Shown here: positions 30,076 through 38,148 of the stretch, in pieces
Layout of the letters: each line of letters starts with the position of its first letter
How positions within the stretch are numbered: the first letter of the stretch is position 1
IMG/VR virus record: IMGVR_UViG_3300038409_000024
Span: 1-40,071 of that record
Strand: one strand, 5' to 3'
DNA from: a virus
DNA length: 40,071 bases
Translations under genes and position numbers: made by a program
The notes under the pieces: model-generated
Told to the model about the DNA's origin: nothing
Database searches by the model: none
What the model saw: the letters and a program-made list of their open reading frames with translations, nothing else

Positions 30076-30906
30076 TCAGAACTGGGAAACGGCGAGGCGG
30101 CGGGCCACCTCGTCACGGTAGGCTTGGTCGGTCTGGTAGCGCGGGTCGCTCATGGCCTTGGTCATCTGCGCGGACGACTGGAACGGCTGCACGGAGCCGC
30201 TGTGGACGGCCTGAGTGCCGCTCAGCAGGGACGGCTCACGCTGCGCATCGAACTTGGCCTTCAGGCCGGCGATGGCGAGCGACGTGGTGTTCCGGTCGCG
30301 GGAGTTGACGGCCCGGTTGTAGGCCTCGACCTCGCCCTGGGGCAGGTTCTGCGCGGCCCACGCGATCATCGCGTTGAAGCTCTCCTCGCCGCCGGCCGCC
30401 GCCATGTAGGCGCTGCGGTCGTTGGTGTGGATTGCCTTGCGGCCGTCGATGAACTCGTTGACGAGGGCGAGAACGTCCGTCCCCTGGGGGAAGGCGCTCT
30501 TGATCCCGTCGGCAATCTTCTGGCGGTTCTCCTGGGCGATGTCGCCGGTCGAGTCGTACTCGGACTGGAACTGGTTGACATCGAACCCGGTGGCCGCCGC
30601 GACCTTCTCCGCAGCTTCCTGCTGGGGATCCTTCGGGGGGATCGCAGGGGCCGCGTTGGGTGGGGTCTCAGGGGTGGCCCCAGGCTGCTCGCCCGGGCTT
30701 GCGGCCGGCTGCTCGCCCGTAGCACCACCTTTGGACTTGGCCAGCTCCTGCTGCAGGCGGGTGACCTCCGCCCGCTGGTCGGTCCAGCTCTTGGCGAGGG
30801 CCTTCTGGTCGCCCGAGAAACCTTCGGGCTGCCACTCGGGGCGCTGCTCCGCCGGAGCCGGAGGGGTAGCTCCGGACTCCGGGGAGGTGATGACGACCTG
30901 GGTCAC
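30076..30906 (-). CDS. Scaffolding/capsid assembly protein (T7 gp9-like)
   Basis: 276 acidic, Pro/Ala-rich residues (T7 gp9 307). EWQPEGFSGDQKALAKSW is followed by a coiled-coil stretch (AEVTRLQQELAKSK), a low-complexity Pro/Gly/Glu linker, then helices including FNAMIAWAAQNLPQGEVEAYNRAV, a motif of T7-like scaffolds (given here in shortened form: MIAWAAQNLP). It lies between portal and capsid genes as expected and is lost from the mature head. GTG start at 30906. Confidence 0.9.
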   Translation of the reverse strand: MTQVVITSPESGATPPAPAEQRPEWQPEGFSGDQKALAKSWTDQRAEVTRLQQELAKSKGGATGEQPAASPGEQPGATPETPPNAAPAIPPKDPQQEAAEKVAAATGFDVNQFQSEYDSTGDIAQENRQKIADGIKSAFPQGTDVLALVNEFIDGRKAIHTNDRSAYMAAAGGEESFNAMIAWAAQNLPQGEVEAYNRAVNSRDRNTTSLAIAGLKAKFDAQREPSLLSGTQAVHSGSVQPFQSSAQMTKAMSDPRYQTDQAYRDEVARRLAVSQF

Positions 30907-30910
30907 GCGG

Positions 30911-31153
30911 TCAGTGGCGGACGCGGCGGGTCTTCACGCCGTCGGTGCCGGTGTACTCGGCCACGCCGGGCTTCGCCTGCGGCGCCGGGTCGGTCTTCGC
31001 CGCGACCTTCGCCTCGGCCGGGCCCTGCTGCACAGGGGCAGCCGCCGGGGCCGGGGCCGCGCCCACGACCGGGGCGGTCCTGCCGGCAGTCTCCAGCGCC
31101 TTCACCGACTCGGCGTTCGCCGGGGGAAGGGTCTTCATCAGGTCATCAGCCAT
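30911..31153 (-). CDS. Ala/Pro-rich small protein (80 aa)
   Basis: 80 residues: a short helical start (MADDLMKTLPPANAESVKAL), an Ala/Pro-rich middle and a basic end (TDGVKTRRVRH). Low complexity; no family recognised. The start overlaps the upstream 53-aa gene end by 8 nt. It lies between portal and scaffold, so it is probably a head-related minor protein. Confidence 0.7.
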   Translation of the reverse strand: MADDLMKTLPPANAESVKALETAGRTAPVVGAAPAPAAAPVQQGPAEAKVAAKTDPAPQAKPGVAEYTGTDGVKTRRVRH

Positions 31154-31307
31154 TGTCGGTCTCGTCCTTCTTCTCGGGGAAGACGGGCTCCATCCCGCCG
31201 TCCGTGTGAACCCACTCGACGCCCTGGCCGCCCTCGATCACCTTCTCGGCGATCTCCTTGACGGTCTCGACGGCGTCGTTGACGGCCTTGTCCAGGTCGC
31301 CGCTCAC
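31146..31307 (-). CDS. Small acidic protein (53 aa)
   Basis: 53 residues: helix (DLDKAVNDAVETVKEIAEKV), then WVHTDGGMEPVFPEKKDETDNG. The GTG at 31307 overlaps the upstream stop as GTGA, and its own stop overlaps the next ATG region, so it is embedded in a tight operon. No homologue recognised. Confidence 0.65.
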   Translation of the reverse strand: MSGDLDKAVNDAVETVKEIAEKVIEGGQGVEWVHTDGGMEPVFPEKKDETDNG

Positions 31308-31606
31308 TGGCCGGCCTCGTTGGACTCGTCGTCGCTGATGAGGCTCGTGGCGTAGCCGAGGATGTGGCCGACGGCGTCGACCCAGCCGGCCTCGTAGCCC
31401 AGGTCGAAGTCACCCATCTGGACCTCGCCAGTGGGCTCCTCCGGGGCCGGCGCAGGGGCCTCCACGACGGGGGCCTCCACGACGGGGGCCGGCGCAGGCG
31501 CAGGGGCCGGCGCAGGCGCAGGGGCCTCGGCGGGCGCGGGCAGAGCGACGGGCGCCTCGACCACCGGGGCCGGGGCTTCCACGGGCTTGCTCTCTTCCAT
31601 GTTCAT
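31304..31606 (-). CDS. Pro/Ala-repeat protein with acidic C-terminal domain (100 aa)
   Basis: 100 residues. The first 60 are an irregular APAP / VVEAP repeat (extended, Pro-Ala rod-like). The last 40 form a compact acidic segment (GDFDLGYEAGWVDAVGHIL). The ATG overlaps the portal stop. It may be a head decoration or a tethered adaptor; only the location supports this. Confidence 0.7.
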   Translation of the reverse strand: MNMEESKPVEAPAPVVEAPVALPAPAEAPAPAPAPAPAPAPVVEAPVVEAPAPAPEEPTGEVQMGDFDLGYEAGWVDAVGHILGYATSLISDDESNEAGQ

Positions 31607-33207
31607 TCAGTTCCTTGTGCGGGGGGTTGTTGCTGTTCCGCCTGAGCGTCCATCGCCTTGCCGGCGAGGCCGCCCATTTGGTTGATCGCATTGGGGCCGA
31701 GCTGCTGCATCATCTGCTGCATCATGCCCTGCTGCTCTGCTTGCTGGACCTCCTCCTCGGTCTTGATAAGGCCGGTGGGGTCCACGCTGTACGCTGCCGC
31801 TGAGCGGGAGGCCAACTCGCCGCCGTTGATGTAGCGGAGCGCGTACTCGGGGGTGAGGGTGGAAACGAAGTCGGCGATAAACGCCTTCAGGTTTCGCTGA
31901 TCGTGACCTCGGCCAATCGCTTCCAGTCCACTGACGAGGACCGGGTGGACCTTGTCGGTGGGGAGCTTGGGCTGGCCCAGTCGCTTCTCCATACGCTTCT
32001 CGAAGAGGCGCACGGAGGGCATCTGGAAGTCGGCGGCAAGCAGGGTGTATACCCCGCCAAGTCCGTCATCCAGCTCAGATGCCATGTATCGGATTTCCTC
32101 GGCAGTGACACGCTCACCTTGTCGTTGGATCGACGAGTGCAGAAGGAAGGCGTAGCTCAGCCGGTTGGCGATCTCGTCTGCTGTCGCTTTCGCCGTCGCG
32201 AGGTCTTGCTGCTTTTGGACCTGCATGGCGGTAACGTCGGCGGCGTTGCCGGGGACGGTGGCGCCGTTGCGGGCCTTCTGGACGACCTGAATGCTTGTGA
32301 CGCCAGCAGGATTGACCATGAAGACAACGCGAGCACTGGCTGCGCTGCCCTCCACCAGGGTCTCAGAGAGAGCCTCCAGAGAGTCCAGATCACCGAGGTA
32401 TTCCTCCACGTAGCTGCGGCCGTAGTGCTCGCCGGGCTGCGTGGCGAAGCGGAGCACGAGCCAGGGCATCTCTCCGTCCACGTAGGTGCCCCACGAGGAC
32501 TCGATGAAGATGTCGGCGGCCTCCTGGTAGCAGACCCACTTGCCGGTCTCAGAGTCCCTGAAGCAGACCGTGTAGATGTTTACGTCGGCCTGCTGGAGCT
32601 GCTCGGGGGAGAGCCCCTTGTAGGCGTCGAGGGTGGCGATCTGCTTGCGGATGTCCTCGGGGACTGAGGCGAAGTCGAGCTTCTCCCAGATGATGACTTC
32701 CAGGAGGTTGCCGGCCGAGTCGCGCCGGCAGACGTACTGGTCGAGGCGGTAGGAGCGGGCCCGGTCCCCCTGCTTCGGGGGGATATAGATGGCCGAGTTG
32801 CCGGTCACCACGAGGTGCATGAGGGAGACGAAGGCGGCCGGGCGGAAGACGCATGCTTCCAGCTCGGTGGCCACGGCCCGCTCACGGGACGCGAGGGCCT
32901 TCTCGAACTCGCCCCGGGCGGCCCCTAGCTCCTCCAGGACCTTGTCGTCGATCCGGTAGTTGAAGAACGGGATCGCCGGGTAGAGGGAGAGCAGAAGCTT
33001 TGAAGCGAGGGTGCGAGCGCCGCGGGCGCCCAGGGACTGGTAGGGGGTGGGGAGTTGGGACGACTGGCTGAAGCCTGCGTCAGGCAGGATCGCGGGGATC
33101 GTCAGGGCGGCACATTGCCGGGCCCGGTCGAGGAAGGGGCGCCTGTCGTTTTCGAGGGAGGCGTACCGGGAGCCTAGCTTGACCGCCAGGGTCCTCCTAG
33201 TAGCCAT
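31603..33207 (-). CDS. Portal / head-tail connector (T7 gp8-like)
   Basis: 534 residues (T7 536); forms the dodecameric DNA channel. Typical stretches are RARQCAALTIPAILP, YQSLGARGARTLASKLLLSL, FFNYRID, LVVTGNSAIYIPP, EYLGDLDSLEALSETLVEG, FMVNPAGVT and RLSYAFLL with AEEIRYMASELDDGLGGVY. ATG 33207 lies inside the end of the small gene upstream (11-nt overlap). One of the surest calls. Confidence 0.97.
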   Translation of the reverse strand: MATRRTLAVKLGSRYASLENDRRPFLDRARQCAALTIPAILPDAGFSQSSQLPTPYQSLGARGARTLASKLLLSLYPAIPFFNYRIDDKVLEELGAARGEFEKALASRERAVATELEACVFRPAAFVSLMHLVVTGNSAIYIPPKQGDRARSYRLDQYVCRRDSAGNLLEVIIWEKLDFASVPEDIRKQIATLDAYKGLSPEQLQQADVNIYTVCFRDSETGKWVCYQEAADIFIESSWGTYVDGEMPWLVLRFATQPGEHYGRSYVEEYLGDLDSLEALSETLVEGSAASARVVFMVNPAGVTSIQVVQKARNGATVPGNAADVTAMQVQKQQDLATAKATADEIANRLSYAFLLHSSIQRQGERVTAEEIRYMASELDDGLGGVYTLLAADFQMPSVRLFEKRMEKRLGQPKLPTDKVHPVLVSGLEAIGRGHDQRNLKAFIADFVSTLTPEYALRYINGGELASRSAAAYSVDPTGLIKTEEEVQQAEQQGMMQQMMQQLGPNAINQMGGLAGKAMDAQAEQQQPPAQGTE

Positions 33208-33373
33208 TGATGGTCAGGCCGGTGCCCCTGGAAGTGCCCCTGGGAGGGGCTGCGGAGGGGGTAGGCGCGTTCTGAGGGGGAGGGGAGGGGGTACCCACCG
33301 GGATGACAGGGGCCTGCTCAGGCGGCGCCGGAAGGACCGGCTCGCGCTCTGGGCCCGAGGTGCCGAGACACAT
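33197..33373 (-). CDS. Small MC-type virion protein (58 aa), gp7.3-like end
   Basis: 58 residues beginning MCLGTSGPE, Pro-rich in the middle, ending RGTSRGTGLTINGY. The Met-Cys start and the terminal Gly-Leu-x-Ile motif are shared with the next upstream gene and recall T7 gp6.7 (MCFSP start) and gp7.3 (ends RSSGGGINI), small proteins that reside in the T7 virion. Its place just before the portal fits. No strong ribosome site is seen. Confidence 0.65.
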   Translation of the reverse strand: MCLGTSGPEREPVLPAPPEQAPVIPVGTPSPPPQNAPTPSAAPPRGTSRGTGLTINGY

Positions 33374-33376
33374 GGT

Positions 33377-33589
33377 CTAGGTACCGCTGGACGGGGTGGG
33401 GATGTTCAGGCCGGAGCCCCCCTGGGGGCCGGCGGACGAGCGATTGATGCGCAGGCTGCCCCGGCCGCTGCGATTGGCGGCCAGGGAGGTGCGCTCGCTG
33501 GTTGGAAGGAGGGGCGCCGTGGGGCGCTCCTCCGGGGGTGCAGGCGCCGCTGCAGGCTGCTGCGGTTCCGGCGCCGAGGGCATGCACAT
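33377..33589 (-). CDS. Small MC-type virion protein (70 aa), gp6.7/gp7.3-like
   Basis: 70 residues: start MCMPSAPEPQQPAAAP, Pro-rich linker, then TSLAANRSGRGSLRINRSSA and the end GGSGLNIPTPSSGT. The segment resembles the T7 gp7.3 C-terminus (SLSVARSSGGGINI), and the Met-Cys start resembles gp6.7 and gp14. It is probably a paralogue of the following 58-aa protein. Confidence 0.7.
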   Translation of the reverse strand: MCMPSAPEPQQPAAAPAPPEERPTAPLLPTSERTSLAANRSGRGSLRINRSSAGPQGGSGLNIPTPSSGT

Positions 33590-33590
33590 G

Positions 33591-33860
33591 CTACTGCGAC
33601 TGCTCCTTCAGGATGGCTGCGAGGTGGTCTATGACCTCCCTGCGGCCCTCCATGCGGCGGTAATCATCCAGCGTGGGGCAGACGGCGAGGGGGAAGACCC
33701 TGTCGAGGTGCTCCACTAAGCCTGCCTCAACCCAAGGGAGGGACAGGAGGGGAGCCGTGCTAGGCCGGCTAATTGCGGCAGCAGGTCGCAGGGTGTTCTC
33801 GGGGGCGGGCGGGAACGCCGCAAGGGCGTCCCCACCGCGCTTGATCCTTACGTCAGACAC
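33591..33860 (-). CDS. Hypothetical protein before the head genes (89 aa)
   Basis: 89 residues, basic start (MSDVRIKRGGDALAAF), then LPWVEAGLVEHLDRVFPLAV and a helical C-terminus (RRMEGRREVIDHLAAILKEQ). The start is GTG 33860. No family recognised. The stop lies one base before the 70-aa start. Part of the small-gene cluster that in T7 lies between exonuclease and portal. Confidence 0.7.
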   Translation of the reverse strand: MSDVRIKRGGDALAAFPPAPENTLRPAAAISRPSTAPLLSLPWVEAGLVEHLDRVFPLAVCPTLDDYRRMEGRREVIDHLAAILKEQSQ

Positions 33861-33874
33861 TTACTGTGCCTGTC

Positions 33875-34372
33875 CTACCGTACCGGCCCACCGGCCGGCG
33901 GCGGGGGTACCTGCGACCCAGGCGGGGGCGGCGGAGCCCGGTTCACTGGGGCGCCAGCGGGCGGCGAGGCGGCCGGCGGCGGAGCGGACGGCATCGGTGA
34001 GCCAGCCGGCGTGGAGGCGGCCAAGTCCACCCGCGGGGGCGGCTGCGGGACGAAAGGGCCGGGGGTGGCGACCGTCGGCGCCGGGGCCTGGGTGTAGGTC
34101 GGCAGCGGGCCGTTCTTCAGCTCGTTGGCCACCAGGGTCGCGTAGCCGGCGAGGTCGACCCACGAGTCGTCGTAGTTGGGGTCGCCGTAGAGGATGCGGC
34201 TCAGCTTCGAGGCCATCATCTCCATCGCCTCACGCTGGTAGTCGTCCATCAGCGCCCACGACGGAGTGGACTGGAAGACGCGCTTCATCGCCTGGGCCCC
34301 TTTCGCGTTGTCGCGGAAGCTGCCGTAGCGGCTGCCGCGCTCAGTGAGGACGGTGTTCAAGGTGTCTGCCAT
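33875..34372 (-). CDS. DUF6378-like protein with Pro-rich tail (165 aa)
   Basis: 165 residues. The first 90 match the DUF6378 pattern: LTERGSRYGSFRDNAKGAQ, DDYQREAMEMMASKLSRIL, GDPNYDDSWVDLAGYATLV. The family is widespread in phages, with no settled function. The last 65 residues are a Pro/Ala-rich tail, not part of the domain. ATG 34372 overlaps the exonuclease end by 16 nt. Confidence 0.88.
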   Translation of the reverse strand: MADTLNTVLTERGSRYGSFRDNAKGAQAMKRVFQSTPSWALMDDYQREAMEMMASKLSRILYGDPNYDDSWVDLAGYATLVANELKNGPLPTYTQAPAPTVATPGPFVPQPPPRVDLAASTPAGSPMPSAPPPAASPPAGAPVNRAPPPPPGSQVPPPPAGGPVR

Positions 34373-35088
34373 AGGATGGGTTCCTTTCGCTTGAAGTCGT
34401 AGCAGTGGGCTTGGAGGATGCGAGCCACGTTGACCTGGACCTCCAAGTCTTTGAGGGTGAGACCGGCGGCGAGGTAGGCTTCCCGCACGGCGATGACGCG
34501 GTCGACGGCCTTGCTGAGGATCGCCGCCGCCTTCTTCGGCCCGCAGCCGGGGATTCCGGTGTACCCATCGGACTTGTCGCCCGTGAGCACCTGGAGCCAG
34601 AGCTGGTTGAAGGCGAAGTCTTCGGCGACCCTGTAGACCCCCTCGCCGGGCCGGTAGTGGAGCCCAGGGATTTGCAGGAGGTCCTTGTCGGGGGAGAAGA
34701 TGACCCGACTGTCCGGGCGGTTCTTCATGGTGGCCAGAATGCCCACCACATCGTCTGCTTCGAGGCCGGGCTTCTCCTTCGAGGGCCACCGCTCGAACGC
34801 CCAGGCCCGCAAGTCCTTGAAGACCAGCGGGGGCTGGGAGCCCTTACGGTTCGCCTTGTAGGAGGGCAGGACCGCCTTGCGGAAGTACGGCCCCTTCGAC
34901 CAGCAGAGGACGAGGTCGTCGCACTCGGAGCCGGTCAGGAGGGCTGCGACGTTGTTCGAGAGGCACCGCTTGGCTTCGGCGAAGTCCGCGTGGACCGTGT
35001 AGATTTCGTCGTCCCAAGCGATGCCCTTCTGGGCGGCTGCGGCGGCCTGATAGGCGAGGCCGTCCGCGTCAACGATCAGCGTCGTCAC
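34357..35088 (-). CDS. 5'-3' exonuclease (T7 gp6-like, FEN family)
   Basis: 243 residues (T7 gp6 300). Acidic metal sites appear as LIVDADGLAYQ near the start, the arch-side YKANRKG, GLEADDVVG, FSPDKDLLQIPG and the helix-3-turn-helix GDKSDGYTGIPGCGPKKAA. It removes RNA primers and degrades host DNA for nucleotides. The start is GTG 35088, fixed by a GTGA overlap with the upstream gene and GGAGGG just upstream; a longer frame has no ribosome site. Confidence 0.94.
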   Translation of the reverse strand: MTTLIVDADGLAYQAAAAAQKGIAWDDEIYTVHADFAEAKRCLSNNVAALLTGSECDDLVLCWSKGPYFRKAVLPSYKANRKGSQPPLVFKDLRAWAFERWPSKEKPGLEADDVVGILATMKNRPDSRVIFSPDKDLLQIPGLHYRPGEGVYRVAEDFAFNQLWLQVLTGDKSDGYTGIPGCGPKKAAAILSKAVDRVIAVREAYLAAGLTLKDLEVQVNVARILQAHCYDFKRKEPILWQTP

Positions 35089-35261
35089 TTGCCCTCCCAT
35101 ACGGGCGCCGACGGCCCCGACAGGATGCAGTCGCATTCCGGGTGCAGGCATTCGGTGTGGGGGCAATCATCTGCCGAGTAGTCCGCCACCGGCCAGCGGA
35201 TGCCGTACTTCTCCCGTAGCTTCGCAGCCCAGACCGGGTCAATCAGTGTGTGTCCTTCCAT
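35085..35261 (-). CDS. Small Cys/His-rich protein between polymerase and exonuclease (58 aa)
   Basis: 58 residues: LIDPVWAAKLREKYGIRWPV, then a compact CPHTECLHPECDC cluster (four Cys, two His in 13 residues) likely to bind zinc. ATG 35261 lies 19 nt inside the polymerase 3' end, and the stop overlaps the exonuclease start. It may be a replisome-associated DNA-binding peptide; no family is recognised. Confidence 0.8.
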   Translation of the reverse strand: MEGHTLIDPVWAAKLREKYGIRWPVADYSADDCPHTECLHPECDCILSGPSAPVWEGK

Positions 35262-37072
35262 GTCTCACCTTTCTGGTACTGAGCGTCGAGGGGGCAGCGG
35301 AACGAGTAGAACTGGCCGGCGCCACGGATGGCGGCGACGGCACGATCTCCGTAGGTGTCAGCCAATGCAGGGATCACGGATGCCTGCCATTCGTCATGGA
35401 TTAGGCCGTGCAAAGCCCATTCCCGTCCGAACTCCCAGCCATCCGCGGTGAGGACGCGATAGAGGATCGCCAGACCCCGCTTCATCTGCACCGCACCAGC
35501 AGACTGGAGCAGCGTATTCAGAGCGGCGTGTTGTCCTCGGCAGACGAGCCGGCGGCCGTCCAGGCCCCGGAGGAACCCCTGCTTAGCAGCCTTTCCTTGA
35601 ACCGCCTCAACGAGTGCTCCCAGGGCCGGCAGTCCCCTGAGAAGGCGCTCGCGAGCGCGGCGGCCCATAGCTCGGCCTCCTCCGAGAATGCGTCCAAGTT
35701 CGGTATCGGCGGCTCCGTAGATAAGAGCGTAGAAGAAGACCTTTGCAACGTCTCGTGTGCAGCCAATGAGGTTGGCGTTGATGGTGTGCATGTCCGTTCC
35801 CTGAGACTTGTCGCCTCGAAGAACGGTCTCGATGTAGGCTCCGCCATCGTACCTCGCCATGTAGCCCGCAAGGTCACGTAGCTCCAAGGCGTCAGCGTCG
35901 CAGCCGACCAGTACGCAGCCCGCGTCGGCAAGCCAAGCGTCCCGGCACTCCTCCCCGTAAGGCGCATGATTACCTGGAACCTGGGCCACGTTGGGGGAAG
36001 CGTGGGCCATGCGTCCGGTGTGAGCGCCGTTCGTCTTGATACGGTGCCGTATACGCCCCGAGGCGTCCACATGCTTAAGCCAAGCCTGCCGTCCATTGGC
36101 AATCTGACCCAGCCGCTTATCGACGGTGTAGAACTCGGCGAGGACCTTAGCCTGGGGGTATGGAAGCGCCGTAAGTATGTCGCCATCGACTGTGGGTGTT
36201 CCATCCTTTCCGAAGGACTCGGGCTTCCACCCAAGGCCCTGCAGCCGCTCGGCGACCATCTGCCGGGAGGCGGGGTTGAAGGCAACGAGCCGCCGCTTGG
36301 TGAACTCGACGCCCTTGACGTACCCAAACTTGCGGTTGCTCGCCTTCGGGGTGAAGGTGTGCGTCCGCTCGATGGGCGGGAAGGCGGCCTGTAGCTCCGT
36401 GTTCAGTTGCTGCTTGCGAGCAGTCAACTTGGCGACGAGGGCGACCATCTTGGCCTTATCGACGCGCCAGCCGTGGCGCTCGATCATGCCGGCGATCTCC
36501 GCGACGCTGTGCTCCAGGGCGACGCAGTCCTTCCCAGGCGGCGGGTCAGGATCGAAGGGGTCGATGCACCAGTTGGTCAGCTCCTTAAGGCACCTGTTCC
36601 AGAGCGTGCGGGTAACGTTCACGTCCTGGTCCATGTACTCGCCCATCGTCTCGTTGTAGGTGTCCCAAGGGCCCTTGTAGTCGCCCTTGTAGTTGCCCAG
36701 GCGGTAGCCCCAGGCTTCGAGGGTCTGGGCTCCAGCGAGTTTGCCCGGCATCTGCTTGGCCTTCACCCGCTTGGCGTCGAGGTCCCCGACGTGGGGCCAC
36801 AGGAGCGAGGTCAGGACGAGGGTGTCGAGAACCAGGCCTCGGGGCTTGAACCACGGGAAGACCTTACGCAGAGCGGGGATGTCGAACTTGATGATGTTGT
36901 GCCCGACCAGGAGGTCGGCATCGTCAAGCAGGTGCACCGCCTCCTCGACCTGACGCCCGACGAACCGGGTGTAGAGCCCGGTGTCGAGGTTGTAGATGCC
37001 GATGCAGTGGACCTTGGTCAGTACGTCGAGGAAGCCGTCAGTCTCGCAGTCGAAGACATACCGACCAGCCAT
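35243..37072 (-). CDS. Family A DNA polymerase (T7 gp5-like)
   Basis: 609-residue replicative polymerase with 3'-5' exonuclease. The exonuclease shows FDCETDGF (D8, E10) and VGHNIIKFDIPAL. The polymerase shows NGAHTGRMAHASPNVAQVPG, motif A VGCDADALELRDLAGYMAR, O-helix RDVAKVFFYALIYGA, and motif C HDEWQ near residue 560. T7 gp5 has 704. Between AAFPP and VAFNPASR the T7 thioredoxin-binding loop (about 76 residues) is replaced by about 30, so thioredoxin clamping is probably absent. Confidence 0.97.
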   Translation of the reverse strand: MAGRYVFDCETDGFLDVLTKVHCIGIYNLDTGLYTRFVGRQVEEAVHLLDDADLLVGHNIIKFDIPALRKVFPWFKPRGLVLDTLVLTSLLWPHVGDLDAKRVKAKQMPGKLAGAQTLEAWGYRLGNYKGDYKGPWDTYNETMGEYMDQDVNVTRTLWNRCLKELTNWCIDPFDPDPPPGKDCVALEHSVAEIAGMIERHGWRVDKAKMVALVAKLTARKQQLNTELQAAFPPIERTHTFTPKASNRKFGYVKGVEFTKRRLVAFNPASRQMVAERLQGLGWKPESFGKDGTPTVDGDILTALPYPQAKVLAEFYTVDKRLGQIANGRQAWLKHVDASGRIRHRIKTNGAHTGRMAHASPNVAQVPGNHAPYGEECRDAWLADAGCVLVGCDADALELRDLAGYMARYDGGAYIETVLRGDKSQGTDMHTINANLIGCTRDVAKVFFYALIYGAADTELGRILGGGRAMGRRARERLLRGLPALGALVEAVQGKAAKQGFLRGLDGRRLVCRGQHAALNTLLQSAGAVQMKRGLAILYRVLTADGWEFGREWALHGLIHDEWQASVIPALADTYGDRAVAAIRGAGQFYSFRCPLDAQYQKGETWKDTH

Positions 37073-37081
37073 TCGTTCTCC

Positions 37082-37348
37082 TTATCCGGCGTTGAAGCTG
37101 GCGAACACCACGTCACCGCACGAGTACCCCTTGCTGGGGTGCACGGTGCCGATGCGCGTGGCCTCGATGTCCTTAGGCCCGGCCCAAGACATGAAGTCGT
37201 AGCTGGGGCAGATGGCCAGTGCCTCGGCCTTGGTCAGGGCAACCACGATGCAGGCGTCGTACTCGTCGTAGCCCACATTGTCGGTGCGCTTGAGCAGCCA
37301 CAGGTAGCCTCCGCCCCTGCGGTGGACCCGCCTCACAGCCTGCCTCAC
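37082..37348 (-). CDS. Hypothetical protein (88 aa)
   Basis: 88 residues: basic start (VRQAVRRVHRRGGGYLWLLK), then DEYDACIVVALTKAEALAI, SYDFMSWAGPKDIEATRIG and SCGDVVFASFNAG. No family recognised. GTG 37348 overlaps the HD gene stop as GTGA; GTG 37336 with GAGGCAGG upstream is an alternative. It lies between the HD hydrolase and DNA polymerase genes in the nucleotide/replication operon. Confidence 0.75.
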   Translation of the reverse strand: MRQAVRRVHRRGGGYLWLLKRTDNVGYDEYDACIVVALTKAEALAICPSYDFMSWAGPKDIEATRIGTVHPSKGYSCGDVVFASFNAG

Positions 37349-37914
37349 AGCCTGATCCCCAACGCCTCCGCCAAGTCCGTGTACCGCTCCAGCCAATCCG
37401 CGGCGTCCTTCTGGGGATCGGTGGTGGGCTCGACGCCCAGGTGGTGGCAGGGAGGCTCGGGCACCATGTCCCACTCGCGGTCGCTCGAAAACATGAGGTC
37501 CCGCTTCTCGGTGGCCACGGCGACCCAGTCGGCTCGCTTGACGATGTCGTAGGTCTTCGGCGGCATCGGGAACGGCACCTGGAGCACCTTGAACAGGGCG
37601 ATCTCCGCGGCCGTGTCGATCCGCTTCCACTCCTCGCGCATCGCGTTGCTCATGGCGGACTTAACAGGCCAGCCAACGTCGTTGACGACGGTTTCGGCCA
37701 CGTCGTGGACGAGCCCGTACATCGCCTCCCAGGTGTTTACGTCGAGCAGCTTGCTCACGAACACGGAGTGCTTGGCCACCGAGTACGGAGAGTAGCTGTG
37801 GCCGGTGAAGCGGTTGAGGTGCGAGAGGGAGCGGGCGATGTCGATCACCCGCACCCCTGGCATCTCGTGCGACCCGATCTCGTAGGTCGCACGGCCGTAC
37901 TGCATCCAGGTCAT
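37345..37914 (-). CDS. HD-domain phosphohydrolase (YfbR-like)
   Basis: 189 residues. The HD pattern reads SPYSVAKHSVFVSKLL (first His), GLVHDVAETVVNDVGWPVK (HD pair plus Glu/Asp), then the later Asp in VKRADWVAVATEKRDLM. Phage proteins of this form are thought to act as 5'-deoxynucleotidases or related nucleotide phosphatases, adjusting dNTP pools. ATG 37914 overlaps the upstream stop (ATGA). It probably supports DNA synthesis with the adjacent polymerase. Confidence 0.9.
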   Translation of the reverse strand: MTWMQYGRATYEIGSHEMPGVRVIDIARSLSHLNRFTGHSYSPYSVAKHSVFVSKLLDVNTWEAMYGLVHDVAETVVNDVGWPVKSAMSNAMREEWKRIDTAAEIALFKVLQVPFPMPPKTYDIVKRADWVAVATEKRDLMFSSDREWDMVPEPPCHHLGVEPTTDPQKDAADWLERYTDLAEALGIRL

Positions 37915-38033
37915 TGTCTCCAATCCTCCAGCACGTCGATGTAGAACCGGGTGCAGTCGTGCACCCACGCGATGTAGAGGGACGTGCTGAACACGGCCCA
38001 CTGCTTCATCACGGCGATCATCTGCTCGTTCAT
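37911..38033 (-). CDS. Small protein (40 aa)
   Basis: 40 residues, MNEQMIAVMKQWAVFSTSLY ... FYIDVLEDWRQ, with an amphipathic aromatic helix. Both ends overlap neighbouring genes by 4 nt (ATGA), strong evidence for translation despite the length. Unknown function. Confidence 0.7.
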   Translation of the reverse strand: MNEQMIAVMKQWAVFSTSLYIAWVHDCTRFYIDVLEDWRQ

Positions 38034-38146
38034 CCGTTGTCGCGCTCCATCCAGATGATGTAGCCGATGGTCAGCAGGCCCCCGAGGGTCACAGCGCCCC
38101 AGGCGGTGAACATGGCCCAGAAGAAGGGCGCGGCAGGGTGTGTCAT
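38030..38146 (-). CDS. Small single-pass membrane protein (38 aa)
   Basis: 38 residues with one hydrophobic helix (FFWAMFTAWGAVTLGGLLTI) and a short polar end (WMERDNG). Its stop overlaps the next ATG by four bases. Part of a chain of coupled genes between primase and HD hydrolase. Function unknown. Confidence 0.7.
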   Translation of the reverse strand: MTHPAAPFFWAMFTAWGAVTLGGLLTIGYIIWMERDNG

Positions 38147-38148
38147 GA

